From NCBI GenBank assembly GCA_959020415.1, contig CAUERX010000021.1, positions 1 through 25,710 of the forward strand: a stretch of 25,710 nt of DNA. The letters are read 5' to 3'. A program made the translations under genes and the position numbers. Below the pieces are notes generated by a model that was not told the origin of the DNA, made no database searches, and saw only the letters and a list, made by a program, of their open reading frames with translations. Shown here in pieces: positions 1 through 6,591 of this stretch. How positions within the stretch are numbered: the first letter of the stretch is position 1; the number at the start of each line of letters is the position of its first letter. Origin of the DNA: an uncultured bacterium (GTDB lineage: Bacteria; Bacillota_I; Bacilli_A; RF39; UBA660).

Positions 1-125
1 ATCATTTAAGCCAAAATTTATCAAAAACTCTAGTTATTATTTTAACTAAAGTCAGCTAACTTTATTAACATTATAAATTTTATAACTATTAAAATATAAT
101 TAACTTTACAATCGTCCTTTTTTAG

Positions 126-245
126 TTACAAATAATAACTGCTTAATGCATAACTTTTTTCGTCAATCTACTGATAATATTCCCAGTTTTCTCTAGCATA
201 CGAATTAATAATTTTCCACTTCTTTGACTTCTGTTTAAATTTCAT
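126..245 (-). pseudogene. possible remnant of a small protein gene
   Basis: From an ATG at 243-245 the minus strand reads 25 codons (beginning MKFKQKSKKW, rich in Lys and aromatic residues) to a TAG at 168-170. It then stays open in the same frame for 13 more codons to a TAA at 126-128. An AAAGGAGA sequence lies about 15 nt upstream, too far for a normal Shine-Dalgarno site. The composition looks protein-like, but the ORF is short and AT-rich sequence gives such reads by chance. I do not recognise it. The rest of 1-330 shows nothing else supportable. Confidence 0.2.
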
Positions 246-330
246 TAAAAATTTTTAAATTATCTCCTTTATATTAAATTGTATCAAATTATTAGTATTA
301 AATATATCACTATATATTTAATTATACAAA

Positions 331-354
331 TAAAAAAGGTCTAAATTTAGACCT
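331..354 (-). terminator. Rho-independent terminator of the Hsp20 gene
   Basis: Positions 337-354 form a perfect 18-nt palindrome (AGGTCTAAATTTAGACCT), followed on the minus strand by six T (331-336). It starts directly after the stop codon of the small heat-shock gene. Confidence 0.8.
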
Positions 355-744
355 CTATTTAATTTCGATAAGTTTTTTATTTTTATCTTCATTGATTTTT
401 GGAATAGCTATTTTTAATACTCCATCTTTAAATTCAGCTTCGATGTTTTCTTCATCAACATCACCAACATAGAATTTACGTTCCATAGTACCATAAAATC
501 TTTCTTGACGAATGATATTTTTTTCTTCAGTTTGTTCTTCTTTCTCTTTTGTTGCTTTAATAGTTATATAACCATTATTGCATTCAATTGAAATATCCTT
601 TTTATCTAGTCCTGGAATATCAGCTTCAATATGATAAATACCTTCTTTCTCATAAATATCACATTTCATTGTATCAAAGTTTGATCCATCCATGAAGTTG
701 TCAAAAATATTATCCAAATAAAATTTCCTAGGTAACATACTCAT
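355..744 (-). CDS. Hsp20/alpha-crystallin family small heat-shock protein
   Basis: This is a 129-residue ATP-independent holdase chaperone of the cytoplasm, which keeps unfolding proteins soluble until DnaK/ClpB-type chaperones act. The alpha-crystallin domain spans about residues 25-115. It shows the family signatures HIEADIPGLDKKDI, an RQERFYGTMERKF strand (the family pattern is RxxxxGxFxRxF) and the A-x-x-x-DGVLKI motif near residue 108. The C-terminal I-x-I-type tail is short (KLIEIK). Length fits clostridial Hsp18-type proteins. The start is fixed by AAGGAGGG six bases upstream. The gene is monocistronic, with its own terminator and a CIRCE operator over the promoter, so heat induction through HrcA is expected. 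Confidence 0.95.
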   Translation of the reverse strand: MSMLPRKFYLDNIFDNFMDGSNFDTMKCDIYEKEGIYHIEADIPGLDKKDISIECNNGYITIKATKEKEEQTEEKNIIRQERFYGTMERKFYVGDVDEENIEAEFKDGVLKIAIPKINEDKNKKLIEIK

Positions 745-767
745 TCATATCCCTCCTTCACATTATA

Positions 768-796
768 AATATATCACCCTTTTTAGCACTTGTCAA
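768..796 (-). promoter_or_regulatory. sigma-A promoter of the Hsp20 gene
   Basis: On the minus strand TTGACA (791-796) is followed after exactly 17 nt by TATATT (768-773), about 24 nt before the start codon. The -35 box lies mostly inside the spacer of the CIRCE operator, so bound HrcA should block polymerase. Confidence 0.85.
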
Positions 797-809
797 CAAC
801 GAGTGCTAA
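783..809. promoter_or_regulatory. CIRCE operator (HrcA binding site)
   Basis: TTAGCACTT, nine bases, GAGTGCTAA. This matches the CIRCE consensus (TTAGCACTC-N9-GAGTGCTAA) except for one base at 791. Spacing is exact. HrcA repression of the adjacent small heat-shock gene is inferred from the site and its position over the -35 box. Confidence 0.93.
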
Positions 810-842
810 AAAAATAAAACTTCATTATTTATAGTGTGAAGT
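807..842 (-). terminator. terminator of the hydrolase/DUF4203/MFS operon
   Basis: On the minus strand ACTTCA (837-842) pairs with TGAAGT (819-824) around a 12-nt loop, followed by a T-rich tail that runs into the CIRCE element. The stem is short, so strength is uncertain. Confidence 0.5.
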
Positions 843-872
843 AATGTTAATTATATACAATTAATCTTTTAT

Positions 873-2060
873 TTAACTTTCATTTAATAATTTATCTTTA
901 ATTAAAACAATTGTTCCGAGTATAAATAAAATTCCAGTAACAATTAAAATATATTCAATTTTAACTATGTCTGCTAACGGTCCATAGATTACCATAGCTA
1001 ATGGCATAACTGTTCCACTTATAATAGCAATTAGGGAAAAGATTCGGCCTTGTTTATCGGCATCTACTTGTTCTTGGAAAATAGTAGTAAATGGGGTATT
1101 AATAAATGGCGTAGTAATACCGCATATTCCCATCCATATTAGGTAAACAACAAAATTAATAGGTATACCTAATAAAATAGCGGTAATTCCGCATATTAGG
1201 CATCCAAATCCAATCGTCTGAATGCGATTTTTAAAGCCTCCCCAAGCAGCAATTATAACACCACCTACTATATTTCCAATAAAGAATACAATTTCATTTA
1301 AGGTAAGATAGAATGGGTCAGCCCCAAATGTTCTAGTTACTAAAAGTGGAGTTAAAATAGATAATGGCGCAATTAAGAAATTAGCAAGTAATAGATATTT
1401 AATCATACGACCAATAAATTTATGGTTTTTAGTATATACAAGGCCTTCTTTAATTTCAGCAAAGTAATTAGCTTTTTTTCTTTCTTTTTTCTGATAATTA
1501 ACTTTTACAAAAGAGAAAATTGAAATACCAATTATCGCTGTTATAACATCGATTAAGAAAATATATTGTAATTCAACACTTGCCAATAAAGCACCGCTTA
1601 CTGCTGGTGAAACAATTAGCATAACTGATTGAATAGTTGTATTAACGCCATTTACACGCATAAATTGGTCTTCAGGAACAATTTCAGGAATAAACGAAGT
1701 GGTAGTTGGCATTTGAATTCCACTACCAAGAGAACGAATGGCTAGAACTGAGAATAATAACCATAAAGCATCATATCCTAATGCAAATGAAATGGCAATC
1801 AGTAAAGTAGCCACAGCTATACTACTGTCAGCTAAAATTATGAGCATTTTTTTATTATATCTATCAGCCCATACGCCAGCAAATAATGAAATTAAAACTT
1901 GCGGGATAAAGGCACATAAAGTCGCAATGGTCATCATTATTCCCGAACCAGTTTGTAAGGTTATATACCAAATGATAGCATATTGAACTAATGACGAGCC
2001 AAATAGAGATATAGCTTGGCTTGTTAAAAACATGCTTATTTTCTTTTTCCAGTTTTTCAT
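873..2060 (-). CDS. MFS efflux transporter, Mef/MFS_3-like
   Basis: A 395-residue polytopic membrane protein with about twelve hydrophobic segments, a major-facilitator drug/H+ antiporter type. Landmarks match the MefA macrolide-efflux group along the chain: ISLFGSSLVQYAIIWYI near the N-terminus, the loop 2-3 signature GVWADRYNKKMLI (about 62-74), VLAIRSLGSGIQMPTTTS (about 106-123), VSPAVSGAL (about 151-159) and the late FQEQVDADKQGRIFSL stretch. The substrate cannot be read from the sequence. It could be a macrolide or another amphiphile. The start has AAAGGAGT just upstream, in the 13-nt gap after the DUF4203-like gene. It is the third gene of a minus-strand operon. Confidence 0.9.
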   Translation of the reverse strand: MKNWKKKISMFLTSQAISLFGSSLVQYAIIWYITLQTGSGIMMTIATLCAFIPQVLISLFAGVWADRYNKKMLIILADSSIAVATLLIAISFALGYDALWLLFSVLAIRSLGSGIQMPTTTSFIPEIVPEDQFMRVNGVNTTIQSVMLIVSPAVSGALLASVELQYIFLIDVITAIIGISIFSFVKVNYQKKERKKANYFAEIKEGLVYTKNHKFIGRMIKYLLLANFLIAPLSILTPLLVTRTFGADPFYLTLNEIVFFIGNIVGGVIIAAWGGFKNRIQTIGFGCLICGITAILLGIPINFVVYLIWMGICGITTPFINTPFTTIFQEQVDADKQGRIFSLIAIISGTVMPLAMVIYGPLADIVKIEYILIVTGILFILGTIVLIKDKLLNES

Positions 2061-2073
2061 AAATACTCCTTTA

Positions 2074-2613
2074 TTAATATACTTTCGGCGATAATTCTAC
2101 GTCTTTAGTTGTTCTAAACTGATATTCGGCAGCTAGGAAAGCTATAACTAAACCAACGATTAAATTGACAATTGGCATATTAAAGTTTAGTAAAGGCAAA
2201 ATGTTATCAGCAATAACAAAGGCTCCACTTATACTAGTTGAAATAATTATAATTGGCCTTGTAAACCAGACTCCGAGCATACCCACGATGAGGCCGGCTG
2301 TAATACTTAAAATTGTGCTAAAGGTTCCTGCTTCAATAAAAACGCTACAAGCGGCATAGGCTAAGACAAAGCAAAGTACAAAAATACCAGCTAAATAAAG
2401 TTTAAAGGCTAAAAAAGCAATTAATAGCCCAGTTAAAATTGAGACGACAAAGGTTACAAAACCTTCCCCTAAGGCACTAGTTAATCCTGCATTACACAAA
2501 TAATAACCAATACCAAATCCAGCAACGGCAATTAATAGCTTGTTAAGTCTAAAGCCAAAAAGGCAAGTTATTACAGCAATAATTACGGTTGTTATTATAG
2601 TAGTTGTTAACAT
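2074..2613 (-). CDS. DUF4203/TMEM198-like membrane protein
   Basis: A 179-residue protein that is almost entirely hydrophobic, with about seven membrane segments and small-residue stretches such as AGFGIGYYLC and GLIVGMLGVWFTRPIIII. The alternation of Gly-rich helices with a basic Phe-x-Arg/Thr-Arg-Pro turn resembles the DUF4203 (TMEM198-type) family. This assignment comes from pattern, not alignment. Function is unknown. It lies between an alpha/beta hydrolase (11-nt gap) and an MFS exporter (13-nt gap), each gap holding the next ribosome site, so the three are almost certainly co-transcribed. The C-terminal tail EYQFRTTKDVELSPKVY is probably cytoplasmic. Confidence 0.7.
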   Translation of the reverse strand: MLTTTIITTVIIAVITCLFGFRLNKLLIAVAGFGIGYYLCNAGLTSALGEGFVTFVVSILTGLLIAFLAFKLYLAGIFVLCFVLAYAACSVFIEAGTFSTILSITAGLIVGMLGVWFTRPIIIISTSISGAFVIADNILPLLNFNMPIVNLIVGLVIAFLAAEYQFRTTKDVELSPKVY

Positions 2614-2624
2614 ATATTACTCCT

Positions 2625-3698
2625 TTATAATTTATTTTCTTCTTTTTTGCTATCACTTGTAACCATGGTTTTTAAGGTTCCAAGTAATAATTGTTTTGAA
2701 TGTTCATCAACACTGCTTGCTTCTTTTATCATCGCAGATATTTGCGGGAACTTTAATTCTTTTAATTGATAGAAATATTTGATTTTACTTTCCTTTAGAA
2801 CGTCAAAGAAGGTGTTTATCAATTGTTCTTTGTTTTTCTCATCAGTCTGTTCTAACCAGGTGTTGACTTGTTTCTGTATTTTTGCGCTAGTTTTTGATTG
2901 TTTGCCAGCTACGAGAAATCCACCAAAACAATTCCATGAAGTAAGGTCATGTTGCTGAAGCCCTATCTCTTTTGATTTAATAACTTCACAATCTTTTGGG
3001 TTTAGTAAAAGAATTCCAACTAGGCTATCTTCAGGCATATACATTTTTAATTTGGCAGCCATTTTTTTGTACTTAGCAGATTTAAATTCTTTTGGTAAAA
3101 ATCCTGGACCATCGTTATTATATACGGTTTTAATTTTTCGATATATACTACTATCTGTTTCCATAACGCTGGCCATTGCTAAATTGCCACCTTTGGAATG
3201 GCCGCCAACATAAATTGTTTTATCGGTAAACTTAATGGTTTCTTTTAAATAATTAGCTGCCAATTCTTGAGCAGTTACTGGATATTTATATGAAAGATCA
3301 AAGTTTTCTTTCCAACCAATTAAGGAATTATCTGTTCCGCGATATGCAACATAACAAATTCCACTGCCCATTCTAAGGGTTAAAGCACTAAACTGGGTTT
3401 GATCATCAAGAATAGAAACAAAATTAGAAAATGTTGTATCTTTATATCTTTGACCATTAGATATTTTTTCTAGTATTTTAATTGCTTTAGCACTTAAAGA
3501 ACTTGAATCATTTTTTTGTTTACTTCGATTTTTAACTAAACGATTAATTTCTTTAATATTAATAGTTTCTTTACCCATTATATGTTCTAGCGAAAGATAT
3601 GCTAAAGTAGAACATATAATGTTATCCATGTCATTCCATGAATACTCTTTAAATGAAACATTATTATAATAATCTAAATAATCAAAAACTGTTTTCAT
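2625..3698 (-). CDS. DUF2974 (Mbeg1-like) alpha/beta hydrolase
   Basis: A 357-residue predicted serine hydrolase of the lipase class. The nucleophile elbow GGHSKGGNLA puts the catalytic Ser at about residue 168. Before it comes YVAYRGTDNSLIGWKENF, the family's oxyanion/RGTD region, and after it VYNNDGPGF, typical of DUF2974. The acid and His of the triad probably lie in the EDSLVGILL region and in QQHDLTSW (about 245-252). No signal peptide is visible, so it should be cytoplasmic or membrane-associated. Its substrate is unknown. AGGAGGA five bases upstream fixes the start. It is first in the operon with the DUF4203-like protein and the MFS exporter, which suggests a lipid- or drug-linked envelope task (inference). 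Confidence 0.85.
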   Translation of the reverse strand: MKTVFDYLDYYNNVSFKEYSWNDMDNIICSTLAYLSLEHIMGKETINIKEINRLVKNRSKQKNDSSSLSAKAIKILEKISNGQRYKDTTFSNFVSILDDQTQFSALTLRMGSGICYVAYRGTDNSLIGWKENFDLSYKYPVTAQELAANYLKETIKFTDKTIYVGGHSKGGNLAMASVMETDSSIYRKIKTVYNNDGPGFLPKEFKSAKYKKMAAKLKMYMPEDSLVGILLLNPKDCEVIKSKEIGLQQHDLTSWNCFGGFLVAGKQSKTSAKIQKQVNTWLEQTDEKNKEQLINTFFDVLKESKIKYFYQLKELKFPQISAMIKEASSVDEHSKQLLLGTLKTMVTSDSKKEENKL

Positions 3699-3736
3699 GT
3701 TAGTCCTCCTTTTAGTATAAATGGTTTCTAACTATC

Positions 3737-3767
3737 ATTATAGCAGAAAATATTAGATAATTGATAA
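3737..3767 (-). promoter_or_regulatory. extended -10 promoter of the hydrolase/DUF4203/MFS operon
   Basis: The minus strand carries TGCTATAAT, an extended -10 (hexamer 3737-3742). The -35 is weak (TTATCA at 3762-3767, 19 nt away), which an extended -10 can tolerate. The start codon lies about 39 nt downstream. Confidence 0.6.
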
Positions 3768-3826
3768 AGAATGCTTATATTATGACAATTTGTGGATAAA
3801 TCAAATAAGTGTTTTTATAGTTTGAG

Positions 3827-3835
3827 CATAAATTA
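3827..3835 (+). promoter_or_regulatory. CATA-type -10-like motif upstream of the beta-helix protein
   Basis: CATAAATTA fits the CATAnnnTA shape of sporulation mother-cell sigma factors and lies 5 nt before the AAGGAG site. No matching -35 is evident and the implied leader is very short. No good sigma-A promoter is visible here either. Speculative. Confidence 0.2.
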
Positions 3836-3855
3836 TAAATAAGGAGCATGATAAA

Positions 3856-5727
3856 ATGGTTATTATTAATGATACAACGGTGGTGGTTACAACATCGGTA
3901 GAGCTTAAAACAGCCTTAGAGGGTTCTAATCAATATAATTATATTTACTTTGGAGCAAATATTACATTGACTGCGGGCATTTCAATTAATAAAAATAAAA
4001 CTTCAATAACTATTGATGGGACATATAACGGAGTAACTTATACCTATACAGATATGAAAAGTGCAAGCGTTTCGGATACAATTTCTGTCCAAGATAAAAA
4101 CATAAACACGGTTATAGTCAAAAATTTAAATGTTACCGGTTACAATTATTACGGTTTAATTTGTGTACTTGAAGATGAAAATTTAAAAGATGTAGTTATT
4201 GAGTATAACAATATAACTTATAATGGTCCACAAATTACATTTCATCCTACTGGATTATCTAGATACATTGACTGCACGATTAATATTATTACTGCTTATA
4301 ATACAGCCAATGAAGTAGCTGAATGTAATAGAATTGAGATTGGTGGTAAAACAACCATTATTCACGGGTCTACAATTGATACTATGTTTTGGTTTAGAGG
4401 TAGCACTACACCATATCTAAAAATTCTAGATAACGCTATGGTGAATTTAACTAGTACTTATAGGGAACTTTTTTATGGTGTAACAAATTTAAGTTTTATT
4501 GTAAATTCAAACGCGAATTTTTCTTTAACAAGCCGCAATGGAATGGGTTATAATAATTTTTCTACTAATAATGTCTTAATTGATAAAAGTGCGTCTGTAA
4601 AAATTGTTCAAACAGGACTTAATGCTTCTTATCCAACTTGGTATTGTAATGGACCATTTACGATGAATGAAGGATCATCATTACATATAATAGATAATTA
4701 TCCCGGTATTGCAGCATCTAATTATAGTATTTATTTTATTTCAATAAACGCGTCTTTTACCTTAAATAATCCTAAAGAATTGGTGATTTATAATAGTGGT
4801 ACTAATGCTTTATATACAAACGCTAACATTAATTTTTATTTTCAATTTTCTAGAATTAATTTTTGGGAAAAATCAGCAAATATTAGTATAGCTGGTTCTA
4901 TTACTGATTTACCATTATATTCGTGGTATAAGGCTAGCGCAATTTCAACTGTAAACGGAACCTTTAGTGCAACCACAACGACTTTAGTTTCAAATAATTT
5001 TACTATAGATGAATTAAAAACTTTACCGGCTTTAACCAATTTTAGTTTTCAAAATAAAAAAGTAATTTCTATAGGGAAAACTCCAATAAAAATGAATATT
5101 ATTACAGATAAATCTCAAGCAATAAGCGGAACTACAAGTCCTTTTGCGACATTGATTATTACTTATAACGCTATTTCTAAAACAATAACTGCGGATAAAG
5201 ACGGATTATTTAATTCGCCACTAGATAGTACGCTAGCAATTGGCACAGTTATTTCTGTTTTGGCAAATGTAAAAAATAGTTTTATATATAATAATACATC
5301 AATTACAGTAATTTATAGTGGTGATTTAACTTTAGACTCAGTACCTACAACTATTAATTTTTCAACAACACCATTTTCTATTAATCCAGTTTTATGCCCA
5401 AGAATAGATGACATAGTAATTCAGGTTACTGATACTAGAGTTTTTAGCAGCAACTGGAAATTATATGCATCCGTTGATAAAAATTTAACTTCAGCTAATG
5501 GTTATGTATTAACTAATTCGTTAGTTAATATAAATGCCAATAAAACAATTGATGTTTTATCTTCAACGCCAACTTTAGTTTATACGGGGCAAGCTAATGA
5601 TGGTCTTACGAAAGTTACTAATGTAACTTGGCCGAAAAACGAAGGAATTATTCTAAGAGTGGCTAACGAACCTGTTGAAAATGGCGAAACATATAAAACC
5701 AATATAATTTGGACTATTGAAGAATAA
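3856..5727 (+). CDS. beta-helix/Ig-like/WxL-like surface-type protein without signal peptide
   Basis: 623 residues, rich in Asn, Thr, Ser and Ile. Residues 1-400 resemble a pectate-lyase-like right-handed beta-helix of adhesins: VELKTALEGSNQYNYIYFGA, then SITIDGTYNGVTY, then many short V-I-x-N-N-I-type strands. Residues 405-490 look like one bacterial Ig-like domain (AISGTTSPFATLIITY ... DKDGLFNSPL). The last 130 residues resemble a WxL cell-wall-binding domain: GDLTLDSVPTTINFSTTPF opens it, SNWKLYASV holds the first W-x-L and NIIWTIEE ends the protein in the position of the second (W-x-I). WxL proteins are normally secreted, yet this one starts MVIINDTTVVV with no signal peptide or membrane segment. 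AAGGAG nine bases upstream supports the start. Possible explanations are mother-cell expression for the spore surface, non-classical export or a lost 5' end. Confidence 0.75.
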   Translation: MVIINDTTVVVTTSVELKTALEGSNQYNYIYFGANITLTAGISINKNKTSITIDGTYNGVTYTYTDMKSASVSDTISVQDKNINTVIVKNLNVTGYNYYGLICVLEDENLKDVVIEYNNITYNGPQITFHPTGLSRYIDCTINIITAYNTANEVAECNRIEIGGKTTIIHGSTIDTMFWFRGSTTPYLKILDNAMVNLTSTYRELFYGVTNLSFIVNSNANFSLTSRNGMGYNNFSTNNVLIDKSASVKIVQTGLNASYPTWYCNGPFTMNEGSSLHIIDNYPGIAASNYSIYFISINASFTLNNPKELVIYNSGTNALYTNANINFYFQFSRINFWEKSANISIAGSITDLPLYSWYKASAISTVNGTFSATTTTLVSNNFTIDELKTLPALTNFSFQNKKVISIGKTPIKMNIITDKSQAISGTTSPFATLIITYNAISKTITADKDGLFNSPLDSTLAIGTVISVLANVKNSFIYNNTSITVIYSGDLTLDSVPTTINFSTTPFSINPVLCPRIDDIVIQVTDTRVFSSNWKLYASVDKNLTSANGYVLTNSLVNINANKTIDVLSSTPTLVYTGQANDGLTKVTNVTWPKNEGIILRVANEPVENGETYKTNIIWTIEE

Positions 5728-5775
5728 ACTGCAAATGTCCATGCAGTGTAATAAATTTACAAAATAATATATAAG

Positions 5776-5799
5776 AACACTTTCTAAAAGTGTTTTTTT
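5776..5799 (+). terminator. terminator of the beta-helix protein gene
   Basis: AACACTT (5776-5782) pairs with AAGTGTT (5788-5794) around a 5-nt loop, followed by TTTTT. Confidence 0.8.
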
Positions 5800-5831
5800 A
5801 ATAGTTCATAAATAGTACAGTAGTTATAAAC

Positions 5832-5876
5832 AAAAAAAATCAAGTGCAAACAAAAGTGTTTACATCCTCGATTTTT
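5832..5876 (-). terminator. long hairpin terminator of the DUF11 gene
   Basis: An imperfect stem of about 18 bp spans 5835-5876: outer arms AAAAATC/GATTTTT, inner arms TGCAAACA/TGTTTACA, loop AAAG. Minus-strand transcripts then meet eight T (5832-5839). A-rich and T-rich arms on both sides may also stop plus-strand transcripts. Confidence 0.75.
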
Positions 5877-5903
5877 ATTTAGATACTAATTATTTAAGTA
5901 ATT

Positions 5904-6045
5904 TTAATAACGCCAAAATGGGGTATCACATCCTTGATAATGGCTCTTTTTTTGCATAACACCATATACTATAACTTCGTTGCTTGTAAAAATTTGATTA
6001 TCTGAATTTACTTGGAAACTTCCTCGTAAAATAAAATAACCATTA
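5904..6045 (-). other. out-of-frame C-terminal continuation of the DUF11 protein
   Basis: Directly after the stop of the DUF11 gene the +1 frame stays open to a TAA at 5904-5906. It reads NSNGYFILRGSFQVNSD and then NQIFTSNEVIVYG, which has the shape of the closing strands of a DUF11 repeat (where N-T-A-T-V-x-G is usual). Removing one A from the A6 run at 6049-6054 joins both frames into a protein of about 175 residues. No ribosome site supports an independent start. Confidence 0.6.
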
Positions 6046-6435
6046 CTATTTTTTCGCAACTTGAAACGTAATTGTCGCTGTCTCAGTAGCGGCAATGTCA
6101 GCTAAATTAACAGTTAAGGTATTACTTGCTGAATCATATTTATATTGTGATTCAATAGCTGGTTGCTCATTAATGGTAACACTGTTCGCAACAAACGTTA
6201 CTAAATTACCGTCTAAAACATCTGTAACTACTGGTGTACTATAAGTCTGCTCTGCTTGATTACTTATTGTAATAGTATATGTAAGTAAACCGTCTGCCCA
6301 AGATGTTTTGTTAGCGGTTTTTGTCAGTGTTAAACCTGAAATTAGATTAACAACTACGGCTGATGATGTCAGTGATGTTGGCAAACTATTATATGTTCCC
6401 GTCGCAGTTGCTATATTTGTTAATTGACTATTCAT
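6046..6435 (-). CDS. DUF11-domain surface-type protein, no signal peptide, probably frameshifted
   Basis: 129 residues as read. It starts MNSQLTNIATATGTYNSLPT, the tail of a DUF11-like repeat, and continues with a DUF11 domain: LTLTKTANKTSWADGLLTYT, VVTDVLDGNL, FVANSVTINEQPAI and ATITFQV. DUF11 modules are Ig-like beta-sandwiches of bacterial surface proteins. There is no signal peptide, membrane segment or sorting signal. GGAGGT at the normal distance sets the start. The frame ends at AAA AAA TAG, exactly where the domain's last strands should follow, and these are present in the +1 frame (5904-6045). The truncated form lacks its last strands. Export route and function are unknown. The lack of a signal is shared with the beta-helix gene next door. 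Confidence 0.75.
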   Translation of the reverse strand: MNSQLTNIATATGTYNSLPTSLTSSAVVVNLISGLTLTKTANKTSWADGLLTYTITISNQAEQTYSTPVVTDVLDGNLVTFVANSVTINEQPAIESQYKYDSASNTLTVNLADIAATETATITFQVAKK

Positions 6436-6452
6436 TTTTTACCTCCTTATTC

Positions 6453-6461
6453 TAAAATATG
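6453..6461 (-). promoter_or_regulatory. CATA-type -10-like motif upstream of the DUF11 gene
   Basis: CATATTTTA on the minus strand ends a few bases before the AGGAGG site, the same position as the motif before the beta-helix gene. No convincing sigma-A pair is seen upstream. Speculative. Confidence 0.18.
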
Positions 6462-6527
6462 CAATTGAGTAAAAATGATTGTTATGATTTTATTAAATAA
6501 TTTTCTTTGTCTAAAAATGACAATTTT

Positions 6528-6556
6528 TTGAAAAAGTAATTAACAAATTGTATGAT
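6528..6556 (+). promoter_or_regulatory. sigma-A promoter of the DUF1846 gene
   Basis: TTGAAA (6528-6533), 17 nt, TATGAT (6551-6556), about 35 nt before the start codon. Confidence 0.8.
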
Positions 6557-6591
6557 GTATGATATGATTTAAACGGTTGGAGCGTGAGAGT

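Noticed and set aside
1738..1986. Plus-strand ORF of 82 codons
   Set aside because: Lies opposite the MFS gene, has no recognisable protein and no ribosome site. Other ORFs opposite real genes (2165-2359, 4842-5039, 8546-8740, 10009-10206, 14692-15009, 15369-15596, 18170-18364) were dropped for the same reason.
5728..5747. ACTGCA/TGCAGT stem-loop after the beta-helix gene
   Set aside because: A six-base stem with an 8-nt loop and no T tail. The real terminator follows at 5776.
5904..6095. Independent 63-residue ORF
   Set aside because: It begins inside the DUF11 gene without a ribosome site, and its useful part is the displaced end of that DUF11 domain. Treated as a continuation, not a separate gene.
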